A DNA stretch of 64,000 nucleotides. Source: Shewanella electrodiphila. Lineage in GTDB: Bacteria > Pseudomonadota > Gammaproteobacteria > Enterobacterales > Shewanellaceae. Of this stretch, positions 1-9,673 are shown piece after piece (the first letter of the stretch is position 1; every line of letters begins with the position of its first letter). The translations under genes were made by a program, and so were the position numbers. The notes beneath the pieces are model-generated. The model ran no database searches, had not been told where the DNA came from, and saw nothing but the letters and a program-made list of their open reading frames with translations. Location: contig NZ_JAKIKU010000006.1 of NCBI RefSeq assembly GCF_023283985.1, positions 270,740 to 334,739 on the forward strand. Direction: 5' to 3'.

Positions 1-114
1 GATCGTACCAGCCCCACCATGAATGGCTAATGCAAATGGCTTGTCATTATTAGCAAAAGATATACTGGAAAAAAGTGTCATTGAAATAGCGAAAGCGAGC
101 GTTATTGTTTTCAT
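1..114 (-). CDS. Isoaspartyl peptidase/L-asparaginase family protein, N-terminal part only
   Basis: The gene runs off the left edge, so only the first 38 codons are present. They begin with ATG at 114 and encode a typical Sec signal peptide ending near SISFA, followed by AIHGGAGTI. That glycine-rich motif opens the N-terminal nucleophile (Ntn) isoaspartyl peptidase/plant-type asparaginase family. Members hydrolyse isoaspartyl dipeptides and asparagine after autocatalytic cleavage; the signal peptide suggests a periplasmic form. It is divergent from tamA. The catalytic threonine lies outside the window, so activity cannot be judged. Confidence 0.75.
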   Translation of the reverse strand, partial: MKTITLAFAISMTLFSSISFANNDKPFALAIHGGAGTI

Positions 115-229
115 TTTAAGCAAGTCCTTGATCGGTTTGTATCTTTGTAACCATTTCAGGCGGTAATTTCAATCATAACCTTGCCTGTTAGCAGTATTCT
201 GGCGACAATAGGTTATAAGTAATTGGCCG

Positions 230-2098
230 TTGATAAGCATTCATTCATTGTTATCCAAATCGTTTAAGTATTGCCTAGTCATATGCGTTGCTCTCGTTTC
301 GATAGCATCGAATTTCGCTTGGGCAAAAGATGATTGGCTAAATATCAAATTAACAGGTGCCTCTGACAAGCTTAACAAGAATATTCGAGCTCATCTGGGT
401 GAAAGCCCCAACTCTGCAGTACAACGCCGTGCCTTCTTATTTACCGTCGAAGACAATGTTAATGCCGCTTTAGAATCGATGGGGCATTATCACGCAAAAG
501 TCGATATTGAAGTAACCGAAGCAGAAAAAGGCCCGTGGACATTAAATGTGTCGATTGATGAGGGCAAACCTACCATCATTGAATGGATAGACATAAAGTT
601 CAGTGATGAGATGCTCGATGACAGCAGTTTTAATCGATGGATGAACCTGCTGACAATCAAACCTGGCGATGTATTAAATCATGGTGTTTACTCTGAGCTT
701 AAATCTCAACTGGTTACCTTAGCGCTAGCTCGCGGCTATTTTGATGGTTCATTCACACGCTCAGACATTGAAGTCAATCGAGATTTGAATACCGCACGGA
801 TCCACCTCTATTTTGAATCTGGTAAACGCTATTCAATTGGTAATGTCGAATTTTCAGGTCAAACCGTTAACGACGATATTTTAGAAAACCTTATCCCGTT
901 TGATCCCCATGCCAAATATTCAACTCAGCGGCTAAATCGTTTAAATCGAAACCTGATTGATACAGGGTATTTCGCTGGCATTAAAGTCTTACCGCAACTT
1001 GATGGAATGTCGAATACTGAAATACCCATTAAAGTAGAATTAAGCCCGCGCCCGACACATTCATTTGAAGTGGGTTTAGGTGCTGACATTGGTAATAACG
1101 CCGAGAAATCTTCGATTGATCCAAGAGTACGACTCACTTGGCGTATGCCGCAGATTAACCGCTATGGACATACTCAAGAAACCACCATGGAGTGGTCACC
1201 GGATAAACCTAAATTCTTAACCACCTACACTATTCCATTGACTCATCCTTTAGATGACCAACTGAAATTTCGAGTGGGTTTATTACGAGATAAATACGGG
1301 GTAACACAGGACTATAATCCTGATGACCGTAGTTACGATTACACGGGCCAGCTTGAGTCAGAAAAACGTTTAATAGGGGTGATCAGACAACAGAGGTTAG
1401 ATAATGATTGGTTGTTTGGCTACTCGGTAGAATTTAACCAAGAGTTTTATAACCAGTCCGACACCGATTATGATCCAAAGTTTTTATTATTTGGCATCGG
1501 GATTGGTAAAACCACTCGAGGCGATAATACACTCGACCCTAAATCTGGTTTCAGGCAGGTCTACAGTATTGAATACGGTAACTCAAGTTTAGGCTCAGAA
1601 ATTAATTTGACTAAAATTGAAGCTAAATTTAAGTGGATTGACACTTTTTTTGACCGTCACCGCATTGTCACTCGACTCGATATGGGTGCAAATATCGCTG
1701 ATTCTGATGAGATTGCTCAAATTTCACCTTCTTTGCGATATTTTGCAGGTGGCGACCAAACCATTCGTGGTTATGGTTACCAAGAACTTGGTCCTTACAT
1801 CGAATATATCAACTCTGAAGGCGGTGTATCACGTCAGGTTGTAGGTGGACGTTATCTCGTGGTGGGTAGTTTAGAATACCAGTACTATTTAACAGATACA
1901 TGGCGAGTCGGCACTTTTGTTGATGCGGGTAATGCATTTGATACAGAGCAGTTTGAACCTGTTGTGTCAGTCGGCGGCGGGATCCATTGGATTTCACCTA
2001 TTGGTCCGATCAAATTGGACGTCGGCGTCGGCCTAAAAGAAACCACCACGATTGATCGTTCTTGGCGAATTCACTTAACAATGGGGACAGATCTATAA
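230..2098 (+). CDS. tamA: TamA, outer-membrane Omp85-family translocation/assembly protein
   Basis: The 622-residue protein has a signal peptide (about 1-33, ending NFAWA), three POTRA-like domains (about 36-265) and a C-terminal Omp85 beta-barrel (about 270-622). The barrel carries the conserved IRGYGY loop-6 motif near residue 507. TamA works with TamB to insert some outer-membrane proteins and to support envelope lipid homeostasis. The start is TTG at 230: an in-frame stop lies just upstream at 209 and no ATG is available near the signal peptide. The stop codon overlaps the ATG of tamB (TAATG), so the two genes are translationally coupled. BamA is excluded because it has five POTRA domains and is about 800 residues. 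Confidence 0.93.
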   Translation: MISIHSLLSKSFKYCLVICVALVSIASNFAWAKDDWLNIKLTGASDKLNKNIRAHLGESPNSAVQRRAFLFTVEDNVNAALESMGHYHAKVDIEVTEAEKGPWTLNVSIDEGKPTIIEWIDIKFSDEMLDDSSFNRWMNLLTIKPGDVLNHGVYSELKSQLVTLALARGYFDGSFTRSDIEVNRDLNTARIHLYFESGKRYSIGNVEFSGQTVNDDILENLIPFDPHAKYSTQRLNRLNRNLIDTGYFAGIKVLPQLDGMSNTEIPIKVELSPRPTHSFEVGLGADIGNNAEKSSIDPRVRLTWRMPQINRYGHTQETTMEWSPDKPKFLTTYTIPLTHPLDDQLKFRVGLLRDKYGVTQDYNPDDRSYDYTGQLESEKRLIGVIRQQRLDNDWLFGYSVEFNQEFYNQSDTDYDPKFLLFGIGIGKTTRGDNTLDPKSGFRQVYSIEYGNSSLGSEINLTKIEAKFKWIDTFFDRHRIVTRLDMGANIADSDEIAQISPSLRYFAGGDQTIRGYGYQELGPYIEYINSEGGVSRQVVGGRYLVVGSLEYQYYLTDTWRVGTFVDAGNAFDTEQFEPVVSVGGGIHWISPIGPIKLDVGVGLKETTTIDRSWRIHLTMGTDL

Positions 2099-5000
2099 TG
2101 ACTGAAAAATCTTCCCCAACGGCAGACAATACACGTTCAACGAATGGGACAATTCCTGCGGCGACACCGCCAAAGTCAGCTTTAAAAAGATGCTGGAGTG
2201 CTTTTAAACTGTCCACGCGTCTTTTTATCTACATTCCTTTACTGATACTTATCATTGTAGCCGTCTTACTTGGCACCCCTATCGGCGCTCGGATTAGTGT
2301 TTTGCTTGCCAATCAATTTGTTCCTAATCTTGAATTGGATATTCGTTCGGGCACCATTAACAAACACCTCGAGTTTGATTATGCCAGTTGGTCAATGAAT
2401 GGGGTATCCGTTGAAGTTGAAGATTTATCTTTATCCTGGGTACCTACTTGTTTGTTCAATAAACAAATTTGTGTCGACAGCTTAACAGCGAGCAAGGTCA
2501 ATGTACGTGTTGCAACCGATGAATTTGATGAAGCACCTGAAGCACCTGAAGCACCTGAAGCACCTGAAGCACCTGAAGCACCTGAAGCACCTGAAGCACA
2601 ATCAATTGATGCTGAACGTCTTAATGCTGTCAACATTACACAAGACGATAATCAGCAAAGCGTAAATATACAAAACTTGGATGCAAGTGTAATTGATGCT
2701 GCACTTAATACTGATGAAACTGATGAGCCCTCACCTCTTATTTTGCCAGTGATCATCGGACTTAACCATTTGGACTTGAATAACGTCAAAGTCAGTGTCA
2801 ATGATATGCGTTACAACGCTGGACGTCTGCAGGGCAAAGCACTGTGGAATAAAAGTGGCCTTCGTGTCAGTTACCTTCACAGCCAAGATTTATTGGTAGA
2901 TATTCCACTTGGCTCTGATGAGACTGATATTGATACCAAATCTGAGCAAAGTAATGCGACAGACAAGCAGGATATAGAAGAATGGGCAATGGCAAATTTG
3001 CCGGCTGTTTACATGACCTTCCCTATCTATGTTGATGAATTAACGACCACAGATAGTGTGATGCTTTTAGGCGAACGTGAAGATACTTTTGCTCATATTG
3101 CTTTAAAAGGTAGCTACGTAGAATACTTAATCGATATTCAAGAGTTAGCAGTTACTCACCAATATGGCGATGCAAAACTGATTGGCGATATCAGTTTAAA
3201 TGATGATTACCCGATGACAATTGATGCTCAGTTCTCACTCAACAATGTCACAGAGCTTCCTGAGTTATCCAATCAAACCTTAAGCATTCAAGCTGAAAAT
3301 GGCTTCGATGATTTAGCCGTAAAAGTCTCAGCATCAGGTGATATCAATATCGACTTTGAGGGTACTATTGCCTTAAGTCGTCCTGAAATGAATTATCAAT
3401 TAGAAATAGCAAAGGCAGATCTGCAGTGGCCATTGGATAAGCCTGACTATTTTGCCAAGATTGATAAGTTAACCAGTAAAGGCGATATCAACAGTCAATC
3501 AGCCATATTTGACGCCGAATTATTAAGCCCTTTTCATCCACTACTGGATGTGAACGCCAACATTAGTTTTGAAAGTGAACAACTCATTATCTCAAGCATT
3601 AATATCCTATCTGATGCAGGTAACATCAAAGGTAATGGTTTACTTAACTTCAAAGATGAATTTAGCTGGCAAGCAGAACTTGAAACTGAAACCTTACAAT
3701 TAGAGAAAATCAGTTATCTATACGAACTCACCGAGTTGACCAGTAACATCAATGGTCAATTATCATCTGCCGGCACCATTGGCGATGAAACATGGCACAT
3801 TGAAATCGCTGATGCCGCGCTCGATGGCTCGTTAAATGCGTTTCCATTAACTGTCAGTGGCAATATTGAGTTAAATGAGCAACTGGCGGTCAATGCCGAT
3901 AACTTACATGCAACCGCACTAGGTGCTGAGCTTATTATTAATGGTCAAGCCAATAAAATTTGGGATGTCGACGCAGAGCTTACTGTGCCCGACCTTAGCC
4001 AGTGGTTGCCCCAATCTACTGGCGGCATTTACGCAAAAATTGATGTGACTGGTGATGATCAACAACCGATTGTCGATATCACAGGTAAGGTGTTTGATTT
4101 TGAATACCTAGATATGGAAGTTGAACTGTTAAATCTTAATGCTCACTACTTACCGTTAAGCCAGCATCAATTTAAACTTAATATCACTAATGACCAGTTT
4201 ACTTGGCAAGAAATCGATTTATCACAGCTGTTAATCAACGCATCAGGAAACCTAAATCAACAACACCTTGAGTTTTCTACCGCTGGTGAATTCGCTATCA
4301 ATACCATTATCGATAATAAATTCGATGAGAATAGCCAAGTATTTGATGCACAGATAAAGTCTTTATCAGTCACTCACTTTTTAGGTACATGGGCCACTGA
4401 TAGAATTGTGGAGGTTATGTGGGATCAAAAAAATGGCCAAGGTAGCGTCAATCCTTTTTGTATTAACCACCCCAACAATCACTTATGCATAGAAACTCCT
4501 GCGACGTTTGGCAAAATGGGGGATATTCAATTAACTGCTCAAGGTACGCCAGGGTTACTATTAAAGCCTATATTGCCCACTAAATTCTCTTGGACTGGGG
4601 ATTCAGATATTTCAGTCTCAGCAACTTGGTCTGAGACAGAAAAGCTTCAAGCAAATGCTGATATCAATTTTTCAGAAGGTCAACTTGAGCTTAGGCGCAC
4701 CAGCAAAGATTTTATCAATTTACACTACGATATTATACAACTCACCGCATCGCTAAACGAACAAGTACTGCAAGCAAAACTTATTGTAGAGGCTGAAGAA
4801 ATTGCCACTATCAACAGCCAAGTTACCGTCAACACAGATCCAAGTCGGGCATTAAAAGGCAATATTAATGTTGATGCATTAAACCTATCTCACTTACAAG
4901 GTTTTTTCCCAAAACTTGAAACACTCGAAGGGATATTTGCCGCTGACTTATCACTTGAAGGCAACCTTGAAAAGCCAATGGCTAAAGGCAGTATTTCATT

Positions 5001-6135
5001 ATCTAAAGGTGCTATTGCAACCACCAGTAATCCAACGCTTATTAATGATATAAATCTCGCCATGGCGTTAAAGGGGCAAAAAGGCTTGCTTGATGGCAGT
5101 GTAGCGATGGGAGACGGCCAAGCACAAATCAATGGCACTTTATCTTGGCCTCAAGGCAGTTTCAGCGGTGACATTGATATTAACGGCGACAAACTGGCTG
5201 TTATCGAGCCGCCTATTGCTATTTTACAAGTATCCCCAGATATCAATCTCAAATTCAATAAAGAACAACTTACTTTAACCGGTAAAGTTGACATCCCAAC
5301 GGGTGAAATCGCCGTTGTGCAGCTTGCTGAAGGTGGTGTGGCGGTGTCATCTGACGTCGTATTTAAAGACTCTATCTCTGAACAAGAGCAAAGGGTTAGC
5401 CCTTATGCCATCGTCTCAGATTTAAACATTAACCTTGGCCCAGAAGTATCCATTGACGGTATGGGGCTTAGCGGAAAACTAAACGGAACCATACTGTTGC
5501 AACAACAAGCTTTTAAACCACCGTTACTGTTTGGGGACATTAGAGTTAGCCGAGGTACTTATAAGTTTATGGGGCAAACCTTAACCATAAGCACAGGTGA
5601 TGTGCAGTTCTCAGGCCCTACTGAAGTGCCTAACTTAAATATTGAAGCGGTTCGTGAAATAAAAGAGGAAGATCTCACTGCAGGTGTCAGAGTCACAGGT
5701 ACTGCAATGCGCCCTATCGTGACGTTATTTTCGAGCCCAGCTAAAGAACAAGCGGAAATTTTATCTTACATCGTGACTGGCGCTGGGTTTGGCAGTTCCA
5801 CTAATGAACAAAACAGTGCTTTGATGATGGGAGCTGCACTGACATTAGGTTCGCAGTTTGGTGGTGGAGCAATCAATAACATTGGCTCTACTGCGACAGG
5901 CTTAATTGAAAAGTTTGGTTTTTCTAATGTTCAGCTCGATGCAAACGATGAGGGCCGCGTTGCAATTAGTGGTTATATTGGCGAAGACTTAATGGTGAAG
6001 TATGGTATCGGGGTATTTAACCCAGGTTACGAAATGACCGTACGATATTACATATTATCGCAATTGTACCTAGAAACGGTATCGGGCACATTGAACCAAT
6101 CACTCGATATTTATTATAGCTTCAACGTCGATTAG
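2098..6135 (+). CDS. tamB: TamB, inner-membrane-anchored translocation/assembly protein
   Basis: The 1345-residue protein starts at the ATG overlapping the tamA stop; an in-frame TTG at 2062 is less likely. It has one N-terminal membrane segment (about 41-60), then a very long repetitive beta-rich region, ending in the conserved TamB (DUF490) domain over roughly the last 350 residues, with the usual aromatic C-terminus. The family spans the periplasm as a hydrophobic groove and partners TamA; it belongs to the AsmA-like group linked to phospholipid transport. An unusual in-frame EAP tripeptide repeat (seven copies, about residues 145-165) sits near the N-terminal side and may be length-variable. 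A convergent terminator separates it from rplY. Confidence 0.93.
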   Translation: MTEKSSPTADNTRSTNGTIPAATPPKSALKRCWSAFKLSTRLFIYIPLLILIIVAVLLGTPIGARISVLLANQFVPNLELDIRSGTINKHLEFDYASWSMNGVSVEVEDLSLSWVPTCLFNKQICVDSLTASKVNVRVATDEFDEAPEAPEAPEAPEAPEAPEAPEAQSIDAERLNAVNITQDDNQQSVNIQNLDASVIDAALNTDETDEPSPLILPVIIGLNHLDLNNVKVSVNDMRYNAGRLQGKALWNKSGLRVSYLHSQDLLVDIPLGSDETDIDTKSEQSNATDKQDIEEWAMANLPAVYMTFPIYVDELTTTDSVMLLGEREDTFAHIALKGSYVEYLIDIQELAVTHQYGDAKLIGDISLNDDYPMTIDAQFSLNNVTELPELSNQTLSIQAENGFDDLAVKVSASGDINIDFEGTIALSRPEMNYQLEIAKADLQWPLDKPDYFAKIDKLTSKGDINSQSAIFDAELLSPFHPLLDVNANISFESEQLIISSINILSDAGNIKGNGLLNFKDEFSWQAELETETLQLEKISYLYELTELTSNINGQLSSAGTIGDETWHIEIADAALDGSLNAFPLTVSGNIELNEQLAVNADNLHATALGAELIINGQANKIWDVDAELTVPDLSQWLPQSTGGIYAKIDVTGDDQQPIVDITGKVFDFEYLDMEVELLNLNAHYLPLSQHQFKLNITNDQFTWQEIDLSQLLINASGNLNQQHLEFSTAGEFAINTIIDNKFDENSQVFDAQIKSLSVTHFLGTWATDRIVEVMWDQKNGQGSVNPFCINHPNNHLCIETPATFGKMGDIQLTAQGTPGLLLKPILPTKFSWTGDSDISVSATWSETEKLQANADINFSEGQLELRRTSKDFINLHYDIIQLTASLNEQVLQAKLIVEAEEIATINSQVTVNTDPSRALKGNINVDALNLSHLQGFFPKLETLEGIFAADLSLEGNLEKPMAKGSISLSKGAIATTSNPTLINDINLAMALKGQKGLLDGSVAMGDGQAQINGTLSWPQGSFSGDIDINGDKLAVIEPPIAILQVSPDINLKFNKEQLTLTGKVDIPTGEIAVVQLAEGGVAVSSDVVFKDSISEQEQRVSPYAIVSDLNINLGPEVSIDGMGLSGKLNGTILLQQQAFKPPLLFGDIRVSRGTYKFMGQTLTISTGDVQFSGPTEVPNLNIEAVREIKEEDLTAGVRVTGTAMRPIVTLFSSPAKEQAEILSYIVTGAGFGSSTNEQNSALMMGAALTLGSQFGGGAINNIGSTATGLIEKFGFSNVQLDANDEGRVAISGYIGEDLMVKYGIGVFNPGYEMTVRYYILSQLYLETVSGTLNQSLDIYYSFNVD
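2530..2592 (+). repeat. 9-bp tandem repeat inside tamB (7 copies)
   Basis: Seven identical copies of GAAGCACCT run head to tail and encode (Glu-Ala-Pro)7; an eighth partial unit follows. The copies are identical at the DNA level, and a 9-bp unit keeps the frame whatever the copy number. Confidence 0.97.
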
Positions 6136-6145
6136 CGTCAGTTTG

Positions 6146-6180
6146 CTATTCTCTATTCTCTATTCTCTATTCTCTATTCT
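6146..6180. repeat. 7-bp tandem repeat CTATTCT, 5 copies
   Basis: Five perfect copies of CTATTCT begin 11 bp after the tamB stop and sit before the shared terminator. They are noncoding. A 7-bp unit is prone to slippage. Confidence 0.95.
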
Positions 6181-6242
6181 CATAATTAGAACTTTAATAT
6201 TTAATCCCTTTACCATTAATTTTCTCAGTAAAATTCAGACAT

Positions 6243-6269
6243 AAAAAAAGCGCCATTAGGCGCTTTTTT
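6243..6269. terminator. Bidirectional terminator between tamB and rplY
   Basis: The stem GCGCC/GGCGC with an ATTA loop is flanked by A6 on one side and T6 on the other, so it can end transcription from both converging genes. Confidence 0.9.
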
Positions 6270-6284
6270 CATTCAAATTAACGA

Positions 6285-6572
6285 TTAAGCAAATTTGAAG
6301 TCAATATGTTCAACTAAAGTTTTGAACGCGTGGCGTTGCATAGCTTGAACACGTACTTTAACTTCTTTACCATCGATAACTAGAGTTAAATCTGTGTTGT
6401 AGAAATCGTCATTCAATTGAATGTTTACGATATCTTTTTGAGCCATTTTGATTGAGATAGGCTCTTTACCTGGACCGTAGATTACAGCAGGAACTAAATT
6501 CGCATGACGTAGGCGGCGGCTCGAACCTTTCCCGATTTCAGTACGGATTTCAGCTTGGATAGTGTAAGACAT
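6285..6572 (-). CDS. rplY: 50S ribosomal protein L25
   Basis: This is a 95-residue L25 of the short Escherichia coli type, which binds 5S rRNA in the large subunit. The start is ATG at 6572 ([10 protein letters not shown]); a longer reading frame upstream contains no ribosome-binding signal and is not family sequence. The conserved GKGSSRRLR and VPAVIYG stretches are present. It is monocistronic, facing tamB across a shared terminator. Long-form CTC-type proteins have an extra C-terminal domain, which is absent here. Confidence 0.96.
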   Translation of the reverse strand: MSYTIQAEIRTEIGKGSSRRLRHANLVPAVIYGPGKEPISIKMAQKDIVNIQLNDDFYNTDLTLVIDGKEVKVRVQAMQRHAFKTLVEHIDFKFA

Positions 6573-6883
6573 GTGTTTCTCACTTAATAAAAAAAATAAA
6601 TTGATGTTGTTATTTTCGACCAATAACAACTCGTGCTTGTTTAATACATATGCTGGTTACACAAAAGTTGGTATTTGAACCAAATCGATTGATTAAACTA
6701 AAGCTAATTAAACCAAAGCGCGCAGATTCTAACACAGCTCATTAAGCTCAACAAGTTATTAGCATTGATTTCATACCATTCGCTCTGTTCATTAAGCGTA
6801 AAAAACGCATAGTTGCATGACTAAAAGCTACTTTACTTAACACTTGAACCAATACTTTGATTATTAATGACAGAAATGAAATT
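6573..6883. other. Intergenic region upstream of rplY
   Basis: About 310 AT-rich bases between rplY and the MepK-type gene. It must hold the rplY promoter, but no consensus pair is clear enough to place. No open reading frame or strong hairpin was seen. Confidence 0.5.
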
Positions 6884-7432
6884 TTACCAACTTCTGACCG
6901 GGCCACAATCCACATGGATAAAACCAGAACGAGGATAATAACCTACACCGCCGAGTTCTAAAGAGCGTGCAGCATCACGTAATGTTTTAAGCTCTACTCC
7001 GGGGATGGCAAGATCCATCGCCATGCCTTTCATATGATAGCTTTTTTTAGCCACTCCGTTACTTTTCGAAGCTAACATATTGTTAGTCACCGGAGAACGA
7101 TAGCCTGAGATAACATGCACTTCATCAGTGTTGCCAATGGTTTGTTGTAAATTATAAACAAACTCATAAAGACGTTTATCCATAGGAGCTGATTGGTTTT
7201 GACGATGATCACGAAGTACTTTACTAAATAAAGATAAAGTCTCCTGGTTGTATTCGCCTTCAGCCCAGAACTGTCCTTGTTCGCGCTCGCCAGTGTGACG
7301 ATTATAAAAACTCAACTCCCTAAAACCTTGGGTTGAACGACTTGCTTGAGCTGGGGTTGAAAACATTGATGCGACTGCAACACCACTTAAACCTAACAAT
7401 ACTTGCCGACGGGCAGGACAAACTAAAGACAT
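6884..7432 (-). CDS. mepK: YcbK/MepK-type murein endopeptidase (DUF882, M15A-like), Tat-exported
   Basis: The 182-residue protein has an N-terminal twin-arginine-like signal (CPARRQVLLG, then a hydrophobic stretch ending TPAQA). The M15A-type zinc site is visible: SGYRSP, then SYHMKGMAMDL (His and Asp ligands) and GFIHVDCG (third ligand). E. coli YcbK/MepK cleaves 3,3-crosslinks in peptidoglycan made by L,D-transpeptidases. Its neighbour immediately upstream on the same strand is an LdtD-type L,D-transpeptidase, as in E. coli, which supports a matched make-and-cut pair. ATG at 7432 is chosen because an AGTGGTG sequence precedes it; an in-frame TTG at 7453 is an alternative. Confidence 0.88.
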   Translation of the reverse strand: MSLVCPARRQVLLGLSGVAVASMFSTPAQASRSTQGFRELSFYNRHTGEREQGQFWAEGEYNQETLSLFSKVLRDHRQNQSAPMDKRLYEFVYNLQQTIGNTDEVHVISGYRSPVTNNMLASKSNGVAKKSYHMKGMAMDLAIPGVELKTLRDAARSLELGGVGYYPRSGFIHVDCGPVRSW

Positions 7433-7461
7433 TAACTCACCACTTTCTAACAATATAAACC

Positions 7462-7478
7462 TGTGTGTTTTTCACACA
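7462..7478. other. Inverted repeat TGTGTG-N5-CACACA
   Basis: A short symmetrical element between the LdtD-type and MepK-type genes, about 30 bp upstream of the latter. It resembles half sites of CRP, but the spacer is one base short of the canonical site, so a CRP role is doubtful. It could also be a weak hairpin. Confidence 0.35.
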
Positions 7479-7583
7479 ACTGAAAGGGAAGTTAAACGGA
7501 AAGGAAGGCAATAGCAAGCGATCAAGCCGACAAAATCAGCTTAATTTTTGTACATGTTAGTAAGTTATAATCAGGTCAATCAC

Positions 7584-9017
7584 TTATCGAGAGGCACTTT
7601 GAAGTCTAGATGTTGAATTATTCGCCACTATTGTTTGTTTGGTGTTGTTCAAATGATAAATATCATTACGGTACTGAGCGAGGTTAGCGTCATCTACCCA
7701 AGCATTCCAATAAACAAAATGAATCGGAACTGTTTGAGATAAAGAAAACCACTGGGTTTTGCTGGCATCTGTTTGCATGCGCTGCCAAGTTCGTTTATCG
7801 ATAACGACGTTGCTTGCAAACCACTCCGCAAGCTCTTGGATTTTTTCAATCCTGACACAACCAGATGAAAGCGCTCTATCATCTTCTGCGAATAAATTTT
7901 TATCGGGCGTATCATGCAAATAGATATTCAAATCATTCTTGAAATGAAACTTATAGCGACCTAAAGCATTAATCTCCCCAGGTCGCTGCACTAAACGATA
8001 AGGAAATGGTTCAGTCCTTACAACTTCTTGCCATTCTTGTGGGGTTTTATTCACCTTAGTACCAGTGACATCAAATACATCAAACTGCCTATCGCTGATA
8101 TAACTGCCGTCTTCGGCGACCTTAGGCAAGATGTCACGGCGCATGAGTTTTTTGGGTACTGTCCAAGTCGGGTTAATGACAATGTTCGATATCTGCCCTT
8201 TCATTACTGGGGTTCTTCGATACGAACGCCCCACTATGACTCTTGAGGTTAAGGCAACTTGACTGTCACTAACAAGTATCATTTCAAATGCAGGAATGTT
8301 GACTAATAGGTATTGCTCGCCTAAGTCACTTTTATAACTGGTTTTATCGACAAAATTAGCGGCAAGTAATTCAGCTCGTTGCATTGGTGTTTGATTCAAC
8401 CAGTGCAAGGTTTGTGGGCCAATAACAGAATCAGGCTTTAGACCGTGACGCGACTGAAACTTTGCGACAGCTAGGGCAATAGTATTATCGAAAATATATT
8501 GCGTTTCAGAGCGAGAAGACAAATCGCCTAAAAGCCAAAGTCGCTGGGAAATAGCGCTAATCGTTTTATGGCTGTCACCTGGGCGCAATAACCCTCCGGG
8601 TTGGATGCTGGCCCATTCGTGCCTAGTATTAAGCCACATCAATCGTCGGATATGATTAAGCACACTTAAATAGTCTTCAGCATTGGGTTCCAAAGCAAAG
8701 GTTTTACGTTTTAACGAGGCATTACTCGCTAATTTCTCATAAGAAAGAGCAACCCCTCGCTGATGCCAGAATTCAGCAATGTCAGCTTGAATAGCATCAA
8801 TATACTCAAACTTCTCGGCCTCACTATTACCTTTTAAAATAGCCAAATACTGCTGTCTGTCAGCGGTAGGTTCAACTAACGAAATTAACATCACATGTTG
8901 GGCGAGTGTTTTATAGGTAGCTTGATTTTCAGAAGAGGCTTTAGCAGGCAAACTCAACAGAAGTGACATCATAAACAACATGGCGAAACCTAAACGCCAA
9001 CAACGCAATACTTTCAT
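7584..9017 (-). CDS. ldtD: L,D-transpeptidase, LdtD (YcbB) type
   Basis: This 477-residue protein has a signal peptide (about 1-27, ending LPAKA), a peptidoglycan-binding helix bundle around residues 165-215 (VAKFQSRHGLKPDSVIG) and a YkuD catalytic domain. The active-site pattern is HDTPDKNLF followed by SSGCVRI, with the nucleophilic cysteine near residue 386. It would form meso-DAP 3-3 crosslinks in the periplasm. E. coli LdtD is longer (about 615 residues) but has the same domain order. The MepK-type gene follows on the same strand about 150 bp downstream. Confidence 0.92.
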   Translation of the reverse strand: MKVLRCWRLGFAMLFMMSLLLSLPAKASSENQATYKTLAQHVMLISLVEPTADRQQYLAILKGNSEAEKFEYIDAIQADIAEFWHQRGVALSYEKLASNASLKRKTFALEPNAEDYLSVLNHIRRLMWLNTRHEWASIQPGGLLRPGDSHKTISAISQRLWLLGDLSSRSETQYIFDNTIALAVAKFQSRHGLKPDSVIGPQTLHWLNQTPMQRAELLAANFVDKTSYKSDLGEQYLLVNIPAFEMILVSDSQVALTSRVIVGRSYRRTPVMKGQISNIVINPTWTVPKKLMRRDILPKVAEDGSYISDRQFDVFDVTGTKVNKTPQEWQEVVRTEPFPYRLVQRPGEINALGRYKFHFKNDLNIYLHDTPDKNLFAEDDRALSSGCVRIEKIQELAEWFASNVVIDKRTWQRMQTDASKTQWFSLSQTVPIHFVYWNAWVDDANLAQYRNDIYHLNNTKQTIVANNSTSRLQSASR

Positions 9018-9252
9018 TCAGCCCCTCCTCTTTCAAACGAATATATTCAGTATGGCAAAAAATTATCAACCTTGTGTTACAGACAGTGTTAAGTCGTTAC
9101 AAGTTACTACGAAAGGTGGATGAATTTAGCGCAACTACATAAACAAGGAGCCACTAAACATATAATTGTCCTTAAGAAACTAGGAATGCTTTAGCAGAAC
9201 TGATATAAACGTGCCCCGCAAAAATATTTTATCTATTTATCGCAGTAGTTTT

Positions 9253-9528
9253 ATGAATAAGAAACAACTTGTACAAACCATGGCATCTGACATGGGTATT
9301 TCACAATCTCAAACTAAACCACAATTAGAGCAGATCCTATTACAGCTTCATAAAGCCTTAACAGAAGGTGAGAAAGTGTATTTACCACAATTTGGCACCT
9401 TTGAACTTCGTTACCATTTAGCAAAAAATGGCCGTAATCCAAAAACAGGTGAGAGCATAGAAATTCCTGGCTTCAATCAACCTAGCTTTAAACCTGCTCC
9501 TGCATTTAAAAAGCACATAAACAGCTAA
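9253..9528 (+). CDS. HU/IHF-family DNA-binding protein
   Basis: The 91-residue protein matches the HU/IHF fold: an N-terminal helical pair (MNKKQLVQTMA), then GEKVYLPQFGTFELR, and the RNPKTGESIEIPG arm that inserts a proline into the DNA minor groove. It is basic and full length. It is more divergent than the housekeeping HU-alpha or HU-beta and is probably a paralogue. ATG 9253 gives the usual N-terminus; a GTG at 9211 would add 14 residues not seen in the family. A strong terminator follows. Confidence 0.9.
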   Translation: MNKKQLVQTMASDMGISQSQTKPQLEQILLQLHKALTEGEKVYLPQFGTFELRYHLAKNGRNPKTGESIEIPGFNQPSFKPAPAFKKHINS

Positions 9529-9563
9529 TTTAATATTTGTAACGCTGCACGACTTGTTTAAAC

Positions 9564-9603
9564 AAAAAGCCTTTGACTGAGAAAATCAACCAAAGGCTTT
9601 TTT
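9564..9603 (+). terminator. Rho-independent terminator after the HU-like gene
   Basis: A 12-bp stem (AAAAAGCCTTTG paired with CAAAGGCTTTTT) with a 15-nt loop and a T tract, 36 bp after the stop codon. The flanking A tract may also let it serve the convergent gene at 9674. Confidence 0.88.
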
Positions 9604-9673
9604 GTATTCTAAAAACGGCTTAAATACCCAAAACAAAAACTTGTGACCTGCATTTGTAAAATGAATGGCTATA

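Noticed and set aside
230..2098. BamA instead of TamA
   Set aside because: The protein has three POTRA-like domains and 622 residues, and tamB follows directly. BamA is longer, has five POTRA domains and sits with skp and lpxD.
2379..2636. Minus-strand frame with (Ser-Gly-Ala) repeats
   Set aside because: It is the antisense reading of the EAP repeat within tamB, with no ribosome-binding signal.
7462..7478. CRP site between the LdtD-type and MepK-type genes
   Set aside because: The arms look right, but the spacing is one base short of the CRP consensus, so I list it only as an inverted repeat.
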